DNA of 64,000 bases from Prionace glauca (taxonomy: Eukaryota; Chordata; Chondrichthyes; Carcharhiniformes; Carcharhinidae). A program made the translations under genes and the position numbers. Positions within the stretch are counted from its first letter, which is position 1. Each line of letters begins with the position of its first letter. The notes beneath the pieces were generated by a model. It made no database searches, was not told the origin of the DNA, and saw nothing but the letters and a program-made list of their open reading frames with translations. The DNA lies in contig CM075760.1 of the NCBI GenBank assembly GCA_037974335.1, forward strand, positions 23,359,538-23,423,537, written 5' to 3'. Shown here piece by piece: positions 43,354-54,583 of this stretch.

Positions 43354-46083
43354 TGAGACAGCAGCTGGTGCAGATATTCTAAACAAGGATGTCAATGACC
43401 ACAATTCCATTTCTGCAAAACTTTGTTCCAGAAGTGCAGCATGACAGCACCGTGTACAATTCAATACCAGTCTGTTTGGTTATGTTGATCCTGTAACATT
43501 TCTGTAGTGTGTTGGTCATTCCCTTTCTCCTCTGAATGTGCAGGTAAAATGAATCCATGTGTCTTATTGCAGGGAGGAATTCAATGGGACGGAAGGGAAC
43601 TGACAACCAGAAGTCCAAGGATCCAATATTTTCCACTCAGTCATCAATAACACCATTCCCAGCTGCAACTCCTTCCAAATATTGTGAACCATTTCCCTCA
43701 GGATCTGTCTCAAGATTTAATATTTCCCTTCTTTTCTCGTCATTTTGAAATTCACTTCAATACCCAACGTAAATTGAATTGCAAACCTGAGGGCTAACCG
43801 TGGGAAACAAGTCTCTGGGTAAAACAGATGCTCATGTCCAGATTCACAGCACTCAGCGTTTCACGCAGATGGAAGAATTTAATACTGAAAAGATGTGAAT
43901 ATTGACTGTGATTCACTCAGGGAATGTGATAGTTCAGTGAGGGGATATAATCTATGTACGTTTTGCTGAGCTTGTGTTCGGTGTACTGGGAGGCTTCAAC
44001 CGGGTTGAATTTTGTATCCCAGGGATATGCAGTAATCCACTCATTGAAGCTGCAGTCGCGGGGAACGTAGACAGGAAAACAGAATTAAATGGTTTCATTT
44101 CTCCGGGATTCCTTTTTTTCAACATTCCAGTTCCTCCTTCTTTGGCCATTAGTTTATTTTTCTAATGTAATTTTCAAAGGATAGCCGCTGTTAAGTTCTG
44201 GACACTAAGCAACTGATCTCCGCAATTATCATTACAGCTTTTCTTCCTTTACTTTCCTTGAACAGGCTGTGTCAGAAAGCAAGACTGATACAGCTGCTGC
44301 TTGGGAGCTCAAAAGCGACTGGAGTCTACACTGGAGATATCTATGCAAGCGTGTCAGGTAATTGTTCCATCCAATGTTGGTGAGTGTTTATCACAGATGG
44401 ATATGAATAGTGGGTCGATGAATAGGGTTTTCTGATCGATTGCCGTAGACTGTGAAACAGTGCTGTAATAAATGGGGAACGGCATGCCATGACATAGATG
44501 GAGGCATGAGATAAGTCAACAGTACATGAGAAACTGCTCGGATTTGTTTCATCATTGAGTACAGGCAGACACTTAGCTTATGCATCAAGAGGAAGCTCGC
44601 TCATCTGTGCAAGTACATTGTGTAATATTTCTTGTCATTCAGCTATTTAAATTTTACAATTTCATAACTTTTCTTGTGTTGCCATTAACTGCTTTCTTTT
44701 CCCCGCTGTTGCCTTGTCTATTCATGGTTGCCTCTTTATTTGATGTCATTTCCTATTTTTATTCGCCTCACCCTCTTGAGAATCCCCAGACTCCCTATAT
44801 ATCGGGTTCCTTGGTAACAGTGAGCAGTTTTCAGTTTGTGTGTGTGTAACCTTGAGTTTCATTAGGTTTCAGTTTTTCATTCTGTGTGTCCGTACAAATT
44901 TCTGGCATTCAGGCTTTGTTTTTAAGGGCGTATTATTTCATGAGGAAAGGTTAGAGAGACAAGGTTTATATGCACTGGATTCAGAATAAGAGTAGGCTAC
45001 TTGATTGATATGTATAAAATACAAAGGGGTCTTGACAAGGTAGATGTGAAGAGGGTAGTTCCTCTTCTGCGTGAATCTATAACTAGGTATCATGTTTCAA
45101 AAGAGGGATTCGCCCATTTAAAATAACACTGCACCACAGCCTCCTCTTATGAGTATTTATAAATACTCACTTGTAGCAATGTCCTTCCTTGGTGTGTCTC
45201 TGTATCATTCACTGCTCTCAGGCCACGTTCATCTTTGTCCCTTAGTTGGATTGTTTCTGTATCATTCCGCTTAAACTCACTCTTGCCTATGTCAATGTAT
45301 TTTATATCTCTCTCAAATTGTATAGGTGCATTGGGTGATATAGGAAGTGTACAACTTCGGGAGTAAGGATATACTTGCCTGCATAGCACAGTTGATCAAA
45401 CTGTGGAGAGTTAGCGAGCACTGAACCGATGCTCTGCTGAGGTCTCATTCAGCCGTTGAAATTTCTTAGATACTAAGCAGAGGGTCCAGATAGTGACAGG
45501 GCTGATCCACTGAAGGATTCCTAAAACAGTTCCATGGCTAAATGTCTCAGATGTTGCAACATTGAATACAGGAAGCCATTGCGCTGATGCACAGACTGGG
45601 CCACACTCACCTGCATAGGCACATTGCTCAGGTTTTTAACAGGAAGTATGCACAAGGGTAGGAAAACACACCTTTCAAGTTATCACCAGTTTACACTTGT
45701 ATCTTGCTCAGACCTTACCTTACAATCACATTCTTTGACCTGCTGCATTATTTTGATCGCTGCTTGTTTCTCGGTTCTCAGATTGAACTGTTTTTAGACA
45801 TACATTTCTCCCCACCTGTTCTATCTTGTGTTCACTTCCTCAACCTCATCTTCATCAATCTCTTTGTCAGCCAGAGATATCCCCTACCGCCCCGCCCCCT
45901 TTTCTATCGTCCCATTCCCGGGTTAAATCTCACAGCTCCGGAATCCATGAGCTGCTGTCAGGCAGCTTTGAAACATTTTTAAATCTGAGGAATCTTTATT
46001 TGGTGAAATTGATCTTCCCAGACAAGCCTGAATTGAAGAAAATAACAATTGGAAACGCAACACAAACTCTTTATCTGGTAGCT

Positions 46084-46120
<37 letters not shown>

Positions 46121-46190
46121 TTCGCTGATTAACCTTTCAGTCTGATGGGATTCTGCTGTGTGTTGTCTCAGCCGATCCTGGATTGAATTG
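43354..46190. other. Intergenic, one old LINE scrap
   Basis: About 44,930-45,120 resembles an old CR1-like C-terminal segment (GLYALDSE-like, then MYKIQRGLDKVDVKRVV). A (CT)n tract lies at 46,085-46,118. No V-like or other gene. Confidence 0.5.
46085..46120. repeat. (CT)n microsatellite
   Basis: TCTCTC run of about 34 bp. Confidence 0.9.
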
Positions 46191-46336
46191 GGTGACAGTT
46201 TGATCCAAGGTTAATGTGGTTTCCTCTGGGTTGTGTCTGAGCGGCTGACAGCGCCGCTGCTCAATCTGACTGTTACTTTCTGCGATTCTCCACACAAACC
46301 TCAACAGATTGGAGCACCCAATGATAGGTGTGAAGC

Positions 46337-46375
46337 AGTTTTTGTACGGGGGTGAGACTGATTTCTATCACTGTG
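46337..46375 (-). promoter_or_regulatory. V13 recombination signal, 23-bp spacer
   Basis: Minus strand: CACAGTG (46,369-46,375), 23-bp spacer, ACAAAAACT (46,337-46,345). Confidence 0.95.
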
Positions 46376-46944
46376 AGACTGAAAGCGCAGTAATAGCGGC
46401 CAGCGTCAGTCAGCTGCAGGCTCGAGATGGTTAAAGTAGTTAATTTAGCCGAGGTCTGGAGATCAAGAGAGAAACGGGGTCCAAAACCTTCCCCTCTGTC
46501 TTCTCCTGCATTCCAGGAATTTTTCAATATAATGAACTGCAAATCCTTCTGTGGCTGCTGTCTGTACCAATATAAGACATAGTCGCTTGCTGTAGTGCTG
46601 TAGGTACATCGAATAGTCACCGTTTCACCTTCTCTCCCCTCTGAAGACTGGGGCTGAGAAACAAAATCTCCATCACTCGGATCTGTAACATGTTCAAGAA
46701 GAAGAAAAAAAATCTAAGTGTTGGACGTGCTGCTGAAATAATATTAACACTTTATATTCACCGCGACATAACTGGAGTTATGAAATAAAAACAAATGACG
46801 GTGGAAATACACAGCAGGGTCAAGAACCACCACTGGGGAGAAGCAGAGCTAAAGGTTCAGATCGCGATAACATTTAACCAGATTGGAGTCATCCTTACTG
46901 ATAAGAAACAGCCCGAACACAATGCAGACAGTGAGGAACTCCAT
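46376..46944 (-). CDS. V13: TCR alpha/delta-type V segment
   Basis: Leader exon 46,899-46,944 (MEFLTVCIVFGLFLI, donor GTAAGG) with a good start context (GCCGCCATGG), V exon 46,376-46,682 after acceptor gttacag. Mature PSDGDFVSQPQSSEGREGET, first Cys in IRCTYSTTASD, FR2 YVLYWYRQQPQKDLQFIIL, FR3 GPRFSLDLQTSAKLTTLTI, end TDAGRYYCAFS. Arg replaces the usual Val in AGRYYC. The frame is open and the signal canonical: functional by inspection. It lies on the strand opposite to V10 and V12. Confidence 0.95.
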
Positions 46945-47014
46945 GGCGGCTGCAGAGCCCGGGACTGTGACTAACCTTTAAAACTCCAAGCACTGCCGGA
47001 ACAGAATCTGTTTT

Positions 47015-47060
47015 TAACGTCACTTTCTGATCTCTAACTTCCCGTCCAATCAACAATTTA
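47015..47060 (-). promoter_or_regulatory. V13 promoter: CRE-like and inverted CCAAT
   Basis: On the minus strand GATTGGACGG is followed by GTGACGTTA (47,015-47,023), about 75 bp 5' of the V13 start codon. It combines the same two elements as the V12 promoter. Confidence 0.55.
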
Positions 47061-47206
47061 CAATCTACCCGTCATAGATTGAGATAAGATTTCAATGAGT
47101 TTCAGTGATCAGCTGAAGCTCTTTGACCTTCACTATTACATATCTGAGACTCAGTGACTGAGTGGGTACAGTGTGTGGTGAGAGGGAAGAATCAGCTTCA
47201 CTGACA

Positions 47207-47382
47207 AGGCCATAAGAGATAGCAGCAGAATTAAGCCATTCGGCCCATTCGTGTCCATACCACCATTCAATCATGGCCGATATGTTTAAAATCCCCGCAG
47301 AATCAGAGAATCCCTACAGTGCACAAGGAGGCCATTCGGCCCATCGAGCCTGAACTGGCCCAATCCTGAACCGGACACTCCA
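47207..47382 (-). mobile_element. LINE and SINE 3' scraps
   Basis: 47,207-47,292 is a minus CR1-like 3' end (CCATAAGAGATAGCAGCAGA). 47,330-47,380 is a minus HE1-type SINE end (ATCCCTACAGTGCACAAGGA), into which the next LINE appears to have inserted. Confidence 0.65.
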
Positions 47383-49054
47383 AGGTCTTAATGACATTAC
47401 TGTTACTAGAGAGGTGGTGCTCGACAGACTGGAGGGGCTGATTGTGGACAAGTCCCCAGGACCGGATGGAATGCATCCGAGGGTTCTGAAAGAAATGGCG
47501 GAGGTGATAGTGGATGCCTTGGTGGTTATTTTCCAGACGTCGCTGGATTCAGGGGAAGTGCCGGAAGATTGGAAAACGGCTAATGTTACGCCGTTGTTTA
47601 AGAAGGGTGCCAGGCAAAAGGCGGGGAATTATAGGCCGGTCAGTTTAACGTCTGTGGTAGGTAAAATGTTAGAAACCGTCATTAAGGAGAAAATAGCGAG
47701 GCATCTTGAGGGGAATTGCTTGATAGGGCGGACGCAACACGGTTTCATTAAAGGGAAGTCGTGTCTGACAAATTTACTGGAGTTCTATGAGGATGTGTCT
47801 AGGGCAGTGGATAGAGGAGAGCCAGTGGATGTGGTCTTTCTGGATTTTCAGAAGGCGTTTGACAAGGTACCTCACAAGAGGTTATTGCAGAAGGTCAGGG
47901 GACATGGAGTTGGGGGTAGGGTGTTAGCGTGGATAGAGGATTGGTTGTCAAATAGGAGGCAGAGAGTGGGGGTCAATGGATGCTATTCGGATTGGCGGTT
48001 GGTGACTAGTGGGGTGCCCCAGGGGTCGGTGCTGGGGCCTCAGCTATTTACCATTTATATAGATGATCTGGAGGAGGGAACCGAGTGCAGGTTGTCGAAA
48101 TTTGCTGATGACACCAAGATTGGGGGAAAGGCAAATTGTGCGGAGGGTGTGGAGAGTCTGCAGAAGGATCTAGATAGGCTGGGCGAATGGGCCACGAAAT
48201 GGCAAATGGAATTTAATGTTGGCAAGTGTGAGGTGGTCCACTTTGGTAGGAATAATGGTAGGAAGGACTATTACTTACGTGGCGGAAAACTGCAGCAGGC
48301 GACGGTGCAGAGGGACCTCGGGGTCCTTGTGCATGAGTCGCAAAAACCCAGCTTGCAGGTGCAGCAGGTGGTCAGGAAGGCGAATGGGATTAATAGCGAG
48401 GAGGAGATTAATAGCCTTAATAGCGAGGGGGATTGAGTATAAGGGTGGGGAGGTCTTGCTGCAGCTGTATAGGGCATTGGTGAGGCCGCAGCTGGAGTAC
48501 TGTGTGCAGTTTTGGGCGCCGCACCTGCGCAAGGATATTTTGGCCCTGGAGGGAGTGCAGAGGAGGTTTACTAGGCTGATACCAGAGTTGTGGGGATTGA
48601 GCTATGAGGAGAGGCTGAATAAACTAGGCTTGTACTCGTTAGAGTTTAGAAGAATGAGGGGAGATCTCATTGAGACGTATAAGATGATGAATGGGATGGA
48701 TAGGATAGAAGTGGAGAGACTCTTCCCGCTCAAAAAAGATAGTAGGACTAGGGGTCACAGCCTCAAGATAAAGGGGAGGCGGTTTTGAACGGAGTTGAGG
48801 AGGAACTTCTTCACTCAAAGGGTCGTGAATCTCTGGAATTCTCTGCCCGTTGACGTGGTGGAGGCTGCCTCGCTAAATATTTTTAAGAAACGGGTTGATG
48901 GGTTTTTGATAAGAGAAGGGATTAAGGGTTATGGGGAGAGGGCGGGAAGTTGGAACTGAGCCACGACAGATCAGCCATGATCTTATTGAATGGCGGGGCA
49001 GGCTCGAAGGGCTAGATGGCCTACTTCTGCTCCTATTTCTTATGTTCTTATGTT
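47383..49054 (+). mobile_element. CR1-clade LINE, 1.7-kb 5'-truncated copy
   Basis: Reverse transcriptase from [18 protein letters not shown] through [38 protein letters not shown] and FADDTKIGG, with intact catalytic residues. Near 48,390-48,430 a repeated TTAATAGC/GAGG phrase replaces the usual MLAFIA codons and shifts the frame. The remaining C-terminus continues in another frame to a stop at 48,786. The tail ends in TTATGTTCTTATGTT. It is 5'-truncated and broken. Confidence 0.95.
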
Positions 49055-49057
49055 GAT

Positions 49058-49300
49058 TGGGTTGATTAGCCACGGTAAGTTGCTCCGTAATGTCAGGGGG
49101 ATTAGAAGGTAAAAGTATGGGGTTACGGGGATAGCACGGGACCTGGGTGGGATTGTTGTCGGTGCAGGCTCGATGGGCCAAATGGCCTCTTCCTGCACTG
49201 TAGGGATTGTATTCTAGGATTCAATCCCACCCAAGCCTATTCCTGTAACGCCACATATTTACCAGGCCATCCCCCTGACTCTAGGGTCAATTTGCCATGG
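49058..49300 (+). mobile_element. HE1-type SINE pieces
   Basis: 49,058-49,215 is the plus-strand 3' half (GGGGTTACGGGGATAGCACG, GGCTCGATGGGCCAAATGGC, ending GCACTGTAGGGATTGTATTC). It is followed by a short inverted piece (CAATCCCACCCAAGCCTATT). Confidence 0.75.
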
Positions 49301-49301
49301 C

Positions 49302-49632
49302 AGGTGAAACTAGAATTAGGGGGCATAGCTCAAAGTAAAGGGAAGCAGACTTAGGACTGAGTTAAGAAGGAACTTCTTTACAGAAAGGTTTATGAATCTG
49401 TGGAATTCACTGCCCAGTGAAGCAGTTGAGGGTGCTTCACTGAATGTTTTTTTAAGGCAAAGATACATAAATTTTGGACGGTAAAGGTATTAACGTTTGT
49501 GGTGAGTGGGCGAGTAAGTGGAGCTGAGTCCACGAAATGATCAGCCATGGTCTTATTAAATGGTGGAGAAGGCTCGAGGGGCCAAATGGCCTGGTCCTGC
49601 TCCTGCTCTTATGTTCTTATGTCCTCATGTGT
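49302..49632 (+). mobile_element. Older CR1 LINE 3' end
   Basis: AAGAAGGAACTTCTTTACAG, GTGGAATTCACTGCCCAGTG and the tail ATGATCAGCCATGGTCTTAT, ending in TTATGTTCTTATG. Diverged from the 47.4-kb copy. Confidence 0.85.
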
Positions 49633-49997
49633 CTTATTTACCCTGAACACTCACAAATCTATCAACTGGCTTCAAAAACTAAACGATTGAACATCTACCA
49701 TCGTTATGAAACAGAAGGCATTTAAGCGAATGTTGTTGATTTCACGGATTTTAATCTTTGAGATGGAAGACTGATGGGTATTATTTAATATTGTGATAAC
49801 AGCTCCAGAGTATTTCATTTAGAGAATCGTTCGTAAGCCACAGAAACAACTATTTTGCATAGAATGACACAAGTTCAGCACTGCAGAAATAGATCACTTT
49901 GGCTCGCTGCTCTTTATAATATTTCTTTGTTTATATTAACAGTTCACTATCTGCGTCAGATATCTGACTCAGTGAGAGGAAGTGAGATGTCTTTGCT

Positions 49998-50036
49998 GGT
50001 TTTTGTACGGACTAACTGTGCCTCTGTAACAGTGTG
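49998..50036 (-). promoter_or_regulatory. V14 recombination signal, 23-bp spacer
   Basis: Minus strand: heptamer CACACTG (50,030-50,036; one mismatch), 23-bp spacer, nonamer ACAAAAACC (49,998-50,006). Confidence 0.93.
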
Positions 50037-50474
50037 GGGATCAGCGCACAGTGATACATGGCAGAATCAGAGAAACGGACCCCGGTGATCGTCAAAGGAA
50101 CTGCTTTCCTGTCTAGGTTCAAATCAGCAGAGGTCCGATATGGGAAATCTGGAGACTCTTCTCCATCCGCCGTGCCATGTATCTTTAGTAAATATTTCGG
50201 AGCCTCCCCGGGATGTTGGATGTACCATAAAAAATTTGGGAAACTGTATTTTGTTGTGTAATTGCATTTCAGTGCTACCGTCTGTCCTTCCTGAACCGCT
50301 AATTTAGGCGGCCCCTGGGAAACTGAATCTTGCCCACTGGTTCCTGTAACAAAACACAGAATGTTTGAGATATCTACGAGTGAAAATAGCCCATAAAACA
50401 CACACTGACGATTTGAGCTCAGACTCACCGGGCAGAATGGCCATTATTACCAGTAAAACACATAGGGAACTCAT
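50037..50474 (-). CDS. V14: TCR alpha/delta-type V segment
   Basis: Leader exon 50,429-50,474 (MSSLCVLLVIMAILPG, donor GTGAGT), short intron, V exon 50,037-50,343 after acceptor gttacag. Mature TSGQDSVSQGPPKLAVQEGQ, first Cys in LKCNYTTKYS, FR2 NFLWYIQHPGEAPKYLLKI, FR3 RTSADLNLDRKAVPLTI, end SDSAMYHCALI. It has the WYIQ subgroup signature shared with V8. The YHC variant occurs also in V1. Open and with a good signal, so functional by inspection. An inverted CCAAT (GATTGG at about 50,603) lies 5' of it. Confidence 0.94.
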
Positions 50475-51225
50475 GGTTCCTGTTTGAACTGTAAGCAGCG
50501 ACACTGTTTAAAATATATTGCTTCTTCTGGTTTATCTCAGAATGAGCTCAGCTCAGAGGCGGCTTCAATTGTTGGGAAATTGGAGGCTTTTCTCAGCACT
50601 ACGATTGGCTGGTCTCCTTTAGATGAAATTAGCTGCGGACTAATCACTGATCAGAGATGCCTCACAGCGCCACGTATCTGGGTTCGATTCCCAGCTCAGA
50701 TCACTATCTGTGTGAAGTCTGTCGCTCAGAATGATTAGAGCTCAGCTGGGTGTTTTAATTTTATTTTCCCTCTTTGATCAGTAGGATCTGTCGCCAAGGC
50801 ATCTATTCTCTGAAATAAATACAAAGCTCTGGCTACACTCTGAGCTCTTTATAGTGATGCCTTGTAGAAAGTGGTATGAGATAATTCGCTGCTCAGCCTA
50901 TTTCTGCTACACGGCGAGTGACATTAGGCCTTTCTTTCTGATTCGATATTCCGCAGGTTTCTGAGACACAAAACGTTCCGAACAGTCTGGCCTGACAGCA
51001 ATGAGAGCAGCAAACAGAAAGTATGGCCAGGGACATTACAGACACAAAGCAAGTAAAACCATGGCGTTGTCAGCAGCTGTCACAGATGGCAGAGCGGAAA
51101 TAGCGACAGTAAAGCTGCAGCAACGTGTGAATATCCTGGAGCTGCTCAGCGCTCAAGTGAATGAGAAAAGCATAACGTTGCTTGTGCGTGAAGGGAGCCG
51201 ATTCAACTGACACAATTAACCTCCC
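50475..51225. other. V14 5' flank, no further gene
   Basis: A diverged tRNA-like SINE head (CCTCACAGCGCCACGTATCT, GGTTCGATTCCC) at about 50,655-50,705. An open frame at 51,001-51,210 has no recognisable homology. Confidence 0.45.
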
Positions 51226-51660
51226 TGTGGGTAATTGAAAAAGCTGCCACTATTGTCCATCTACAAGGCACGGATCAGCAGTATAATGGAATACTCTCCA
51301 CTTGCCTGGATGAGTACAGCTGAAACAACGTTCAAGAAACTCGACACAAACCATGAAAAAGCAGCCTGCTTGATTACTTCCTCTCCCATAAAACAATTAC
51401 TCCAACCACCACTGACGCACAGTGGCAGCCGTGTGCACCATTTACAAGATGCACTGCAGCGACTCACCAAAGTTCCTTATGTATCACAATCCAAACACAG
51501 AAACACTCCCACCCAGGCGGACAAAGCCAAGGCAGCGGGCAAATGGGAACACCACCACTTGGATGTTGCACACCAAATCACTCACCAGCCTGACTTGGAA
51601 ATATATGACTGTTCCTTCACCGTCCTGGGTTAAAAGCCTGGAACTCCCTCGTCAATGGCG
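51226..51660 (+). mobile_element. Non-LTR LINE C-terminal fragment (Jockey/CR1-like)
   Basis: Open translation resembling the end of a LINE reverse transcriptase: LLSIYKARISSIMEYSPLAW, MSTAETTFKKLDTNHEKAAC, HHLQDALQRLTKVPY and LEIYDCSFTVLG. It is a different family from the TTATGTTC elements. A relative of the same family lies on the minus strand at 58.9-59.5 kb. Confidence 0.75.
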
Positions 51661-51667
51661 CAGTAGG

Positions 51668-51910
51668 TGTACATAGAACATAGAAACATAGGAAAACTAC
51701 AGCACAATACAGGCCCTTCAGCCCACAAAGTTTTGCCGAACATATCCCTACCTTAGAGATTACTCGGCTTACCTATAACCCTCTATCTTATTAAGTTCCA
51801 TATACTTATCTAAAAGTCTCTTAAAAGACCCTTTCGACTCCTCCTCCATCACCGTTGCCGGCAGCCCATTCCATGCGCCCACCACTCTCTGAGTGAAAAA
51901 CATACTCCTG
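51668..51910 (-). mobile_element. CR1-like LINE 3' end, third subfamily
   Basis: Plus-strand start ACATAGAACATAGAAACATA; the minus-strand frame encodes GAWNGLPATVMEEESK and then DKYMELNK. It is truncated. Confidence 0.8.
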
Positions 51911-52900
51911 ACATCGATCGGTTTCAATCACTCATGTTGAATTTTATTTATTTTTCTGTAGCTTTGTGAGAGTTTCTCAAGAATATTAATCTCATTGTCA
52001 AGTGCGTGACCTGTTAACACTGAACGCTTCGTTCTGAACGGTAGATTTCGTCGGGTTGTGACTTTAAATAAAATAATATACGGATTGTACAACAGCGGAT
52101 TTAGGTGCAGATCCCCTGAGAGAAACAAATGCAGCCACCCGAAACATCCAAGCTAAGGAATGAAGATAAACGAATAAAAAAGCAGTGAGTGAATCAAAGG
52201 CCGATACAATGATCGAAGGAGAGAGATGAGTAGAGAGGAACAGATGGAGAGGCGGAGAGATAAGCAAGAGAAAAGGGAATGACAGAAATGAGGCAGTGAC
52301 AGGGAGATAAATAGCGGGGGCAGACATTGAGATAAGTGAGGGAGAGACGGGAAGGAAATAGATGATGGTACGGTGAAGGGAACAGTTGCAGATATGTAGA
52401 GATAATACAAAGGGAGACACAAAGAGAGACAAACGAACAGATGCCAAGAGAAACAGAGATAGACAGTGACAGAAATAATCGTGTCCAACTTGAAAATCAA
52501 TGGCCTAAATCCAATCAGAATTCCAGAAAGGGAAAGAAAAATAACTTAATTTAGAGCGTGATGCCAGCAGGGAGATTTCCGAGAACCCCCAAAACACCCT
52601 CAGAATGAAACCAGTATCACTATTACATTGTGATCCTGCCCCTGTCCCTGCAGTAAACACGCACATGCAGTGAAGCAGCCCCATCTGGCGGCGATCCGAG
52701 GTAATTTATTATTTTCTGGAAAACCACCCAATTCTCAGAATACGGAAGGACGTTAGTTTTAAGCCAATGTTTATTTATTAGTGTTACAAGTCTGGACTAA
52801 TAAGTTCTGAGTTTCACTTTCTCTCTGTTCCTCTCTGGTTGTCCGGCACGTTCAACTGGATTAATTTACATTGTATTAATAAAAGTATGGCAAAATATAA
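51911..52900. other. Purine-rich unique sequence, no gene seen
   Basis: 52,200-52,480 is GA-rich (the basis of long minus-strand Leu/Ser frames). A CTCF-like GCCGCCAGATGGGGCTG (minus) lies at about 52,679-52,695. Confidence 0.5.
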
Positions 52901-52907
52901 TTTGACA

Positions 52908-53155
52908 TAGCGGCAGAGTGTTTGGCACTGCTGCCTCACAGCGCTGGGGATCCGGGTTCAGTCACTGTCGCTGTGGAGTCTGCGTGGGTTTCCTCCGGGT
53001 GCTCAGGTTTCCTCCCGTAGTCAGAAAGATGCGCTGGCTAGGTACATTGGTCATGCTAAATTTCCCTTAAATGTATCCGAACAGGCGCCGGAGTGAGGCG
53101 ACTGAGGGATTTTCACAGTAACTTCATTGCAATGTTGATGTGACTGAAAATTTCC
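52908..53155 (+). mobile_element. tRNA-derived SINE (TTTTCACAGTAACTTCATTG tail)
   Basis: HE1-like head (GCACTGCTGCCTCACAGCGC, GGGTTCAGTC) with a different 3' end: GGCGCCGGAGTGAGGCGACT, then TTTTCACAGTAACTTCATTG. The same tail is seen inverted at 62,403. It lies just 5' of V15. Confidence 0.85.
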
Positions 53156-53244
53156 AGCATTAAGCCAATGTTTGAACGATCAGTGTCCGTTCCATGGGTT
53201 CTCTTCGCTCCAAGATATTTAATGCCTTTTCTGTTTTGTTACAG

Positions 53245-53512
53245 GGATAAACAGTGTTTCAAGATCGAACTGAACTAAGCATTCTGGAAGGACAGAGCAT
53301 ATTGTTGGACTGTAATTATTCGACAACTGCTTCTCAAACTATGTTCTCAAGCTCTGAGATATTTGATGAAGATGTATAGCTCGGGCAATACCGATAAGTC
53401 TCCAGATTTATTGGATAGTTTCATGGCTGCTTTACACAAAGGAAACACCACTCCTTTTCCTTTAAAATCACCGGGGCTCTTTAGCCTGACAGCACCCTGT
53501 ATTTTTGGGGCA
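53245..53512 (+). pseudogene. V15: V segment relic
   Basis: Acceptor tgttacag at 53,244, then INSVSRS, TELSILEGQSI across a frameshift and LDCNYSTTAS with the first Cys. FR2 is lost by deletion. FR3 pieces (TQRKHHSFSF) follow in another frame, then DSTLYFWG, where Cys104 is Trp. No heptamer remains, but the 3' flank (53,540-53,620) is very similar to that of V8 and holds a CTCF-like motif. No leader found; a SINE sits just upstream. Confidence 0.82.
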
Positions 53513-53565
53513 GAAATTTAGCGAAAGCCGCATAAAAGCGCCAGACTGGGAGTTCCGGTTAGAGA

Positions 53566-53579
53566 TCAGCAGAGGGCGC
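53566..53579 (+). promoter_or_regulatory. CTCF-like motif 3' of V15
   Basis: TCAGCAGAGGGCGC, identical to the motif 3' of V8 and on the same strand as V15. The surrounding CTGGGAGTTCC and CCCGCACTGATAAACA are conserved too. Confidence 0.5.
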
Positions 53580-53984
53580 TCCCGCACTGATAAACAGAAA
53601 CAATTATTTGGTCTCCACAGGGAGAGTCACAGAATCATAAATGAAATATCAAAACAAAACTGAACACTCAACATGAACAGCTGTGCCACAGTTGAATTTT
53701 TAACTATGCTAAAAATAGAGTTATGGTTCGTTCACTCACGCACAGTCCTTTGATGATATTCCCTTGCCTGTGTGAATTACTGTATAACACTTTCCCTATC
53801 TTGACTCCCCGTTCCGAGGTAGGTTTCCTCAAACACTCCGTTTGGTTATCTCTATACCGGAGGGAGCGATAAGGACACATTAGTAAGTTAGACAGTCTTT
53901 ATGCGAGCATGTGATAGTGCACGAGAAGCTGCGATGGAAACTGAATTTGAAGAGGGAAGTGGCTAAATAGTTAGCCAACCATCT

Positions 53985-54105
53985 CATGAAGAGGCAGCGC
54001 TCCGAAAGTTTGTGATACCAAATAAAATTGTTGGAATTTAACCTGGTATTGTGAGGCCTCTTACTGCGCCGCCCCAGTTCAACGCCGGCATCTCCACATC
54101 ATCGA
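53985..54105 (+). mobile_element. SINE (TTGGACTTTAACCTGGTGTT family)
   Basis: GAGGCAGCGCTCCGAAAGTT, CCAAATAAAATTGTTGGAAT, then CAACGCCGGCATCTCCACAT. Confidence 0.8.
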
Positions 54106-54388
54106 TAAATATTTGGCCAGTAAATGGAAATTTTAAAAAGGAGTAATATTGGAAGCAGATAGATGATGAGGAATAAGTGGATAAATGTTTAAGAGAGACA
54201 GGAAATAAGTAATCGGCCGAACCTCCTCACCGTGTGCTGTAAAACACTATGATTCTAAGATAATGAAGTGTTCTGTTCAGTTAGAAAGACAAAAGGGAAC
54301 AGAACTGATGAAAGAATTTACTCTGTTACATACAGGAAACAAAGAGATTCGGGTTCAGTGATGATTCAAGTGGTCTTTGGTTTGACAA

Positions 54389-54456
54389 AGCCAATTGCTC
54401 AGTGGCACCGTGAATAACGTCAGATAACAACATCGTTAATAGTCCATTCGGTGATA
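54389..54456 (+). promoter_or_regulatory. Conserved V promoter block (V16)
   Basis: GCCAATTGCTCAGTGGCACC, TAACGTCAGATA, then ATAGTCCATTCGGTGATA, the same block as upstream of V3 and V6, 130-195 bp 5' of the leader. Confidence 0.6.
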
Positions 54457-54583
54457 CTGCCCTTCGGCCTCACATTCAGCTCTCGCCTCTCCTTCTCCTG
54501 CTCACCATTCAGAGTCCCGACCTCGGCTGCAAGTCCAGCCTAGAAATCAGACCCGGATTGATCCTTTTTGCACCTCCATCATC

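Noticed and set aside
52064-52500. Long minus-strand frames rich in Leu, Ser and Pro
   Set aside because: They mirror a GA-rich tract; no family resemblance and no start or splice context.
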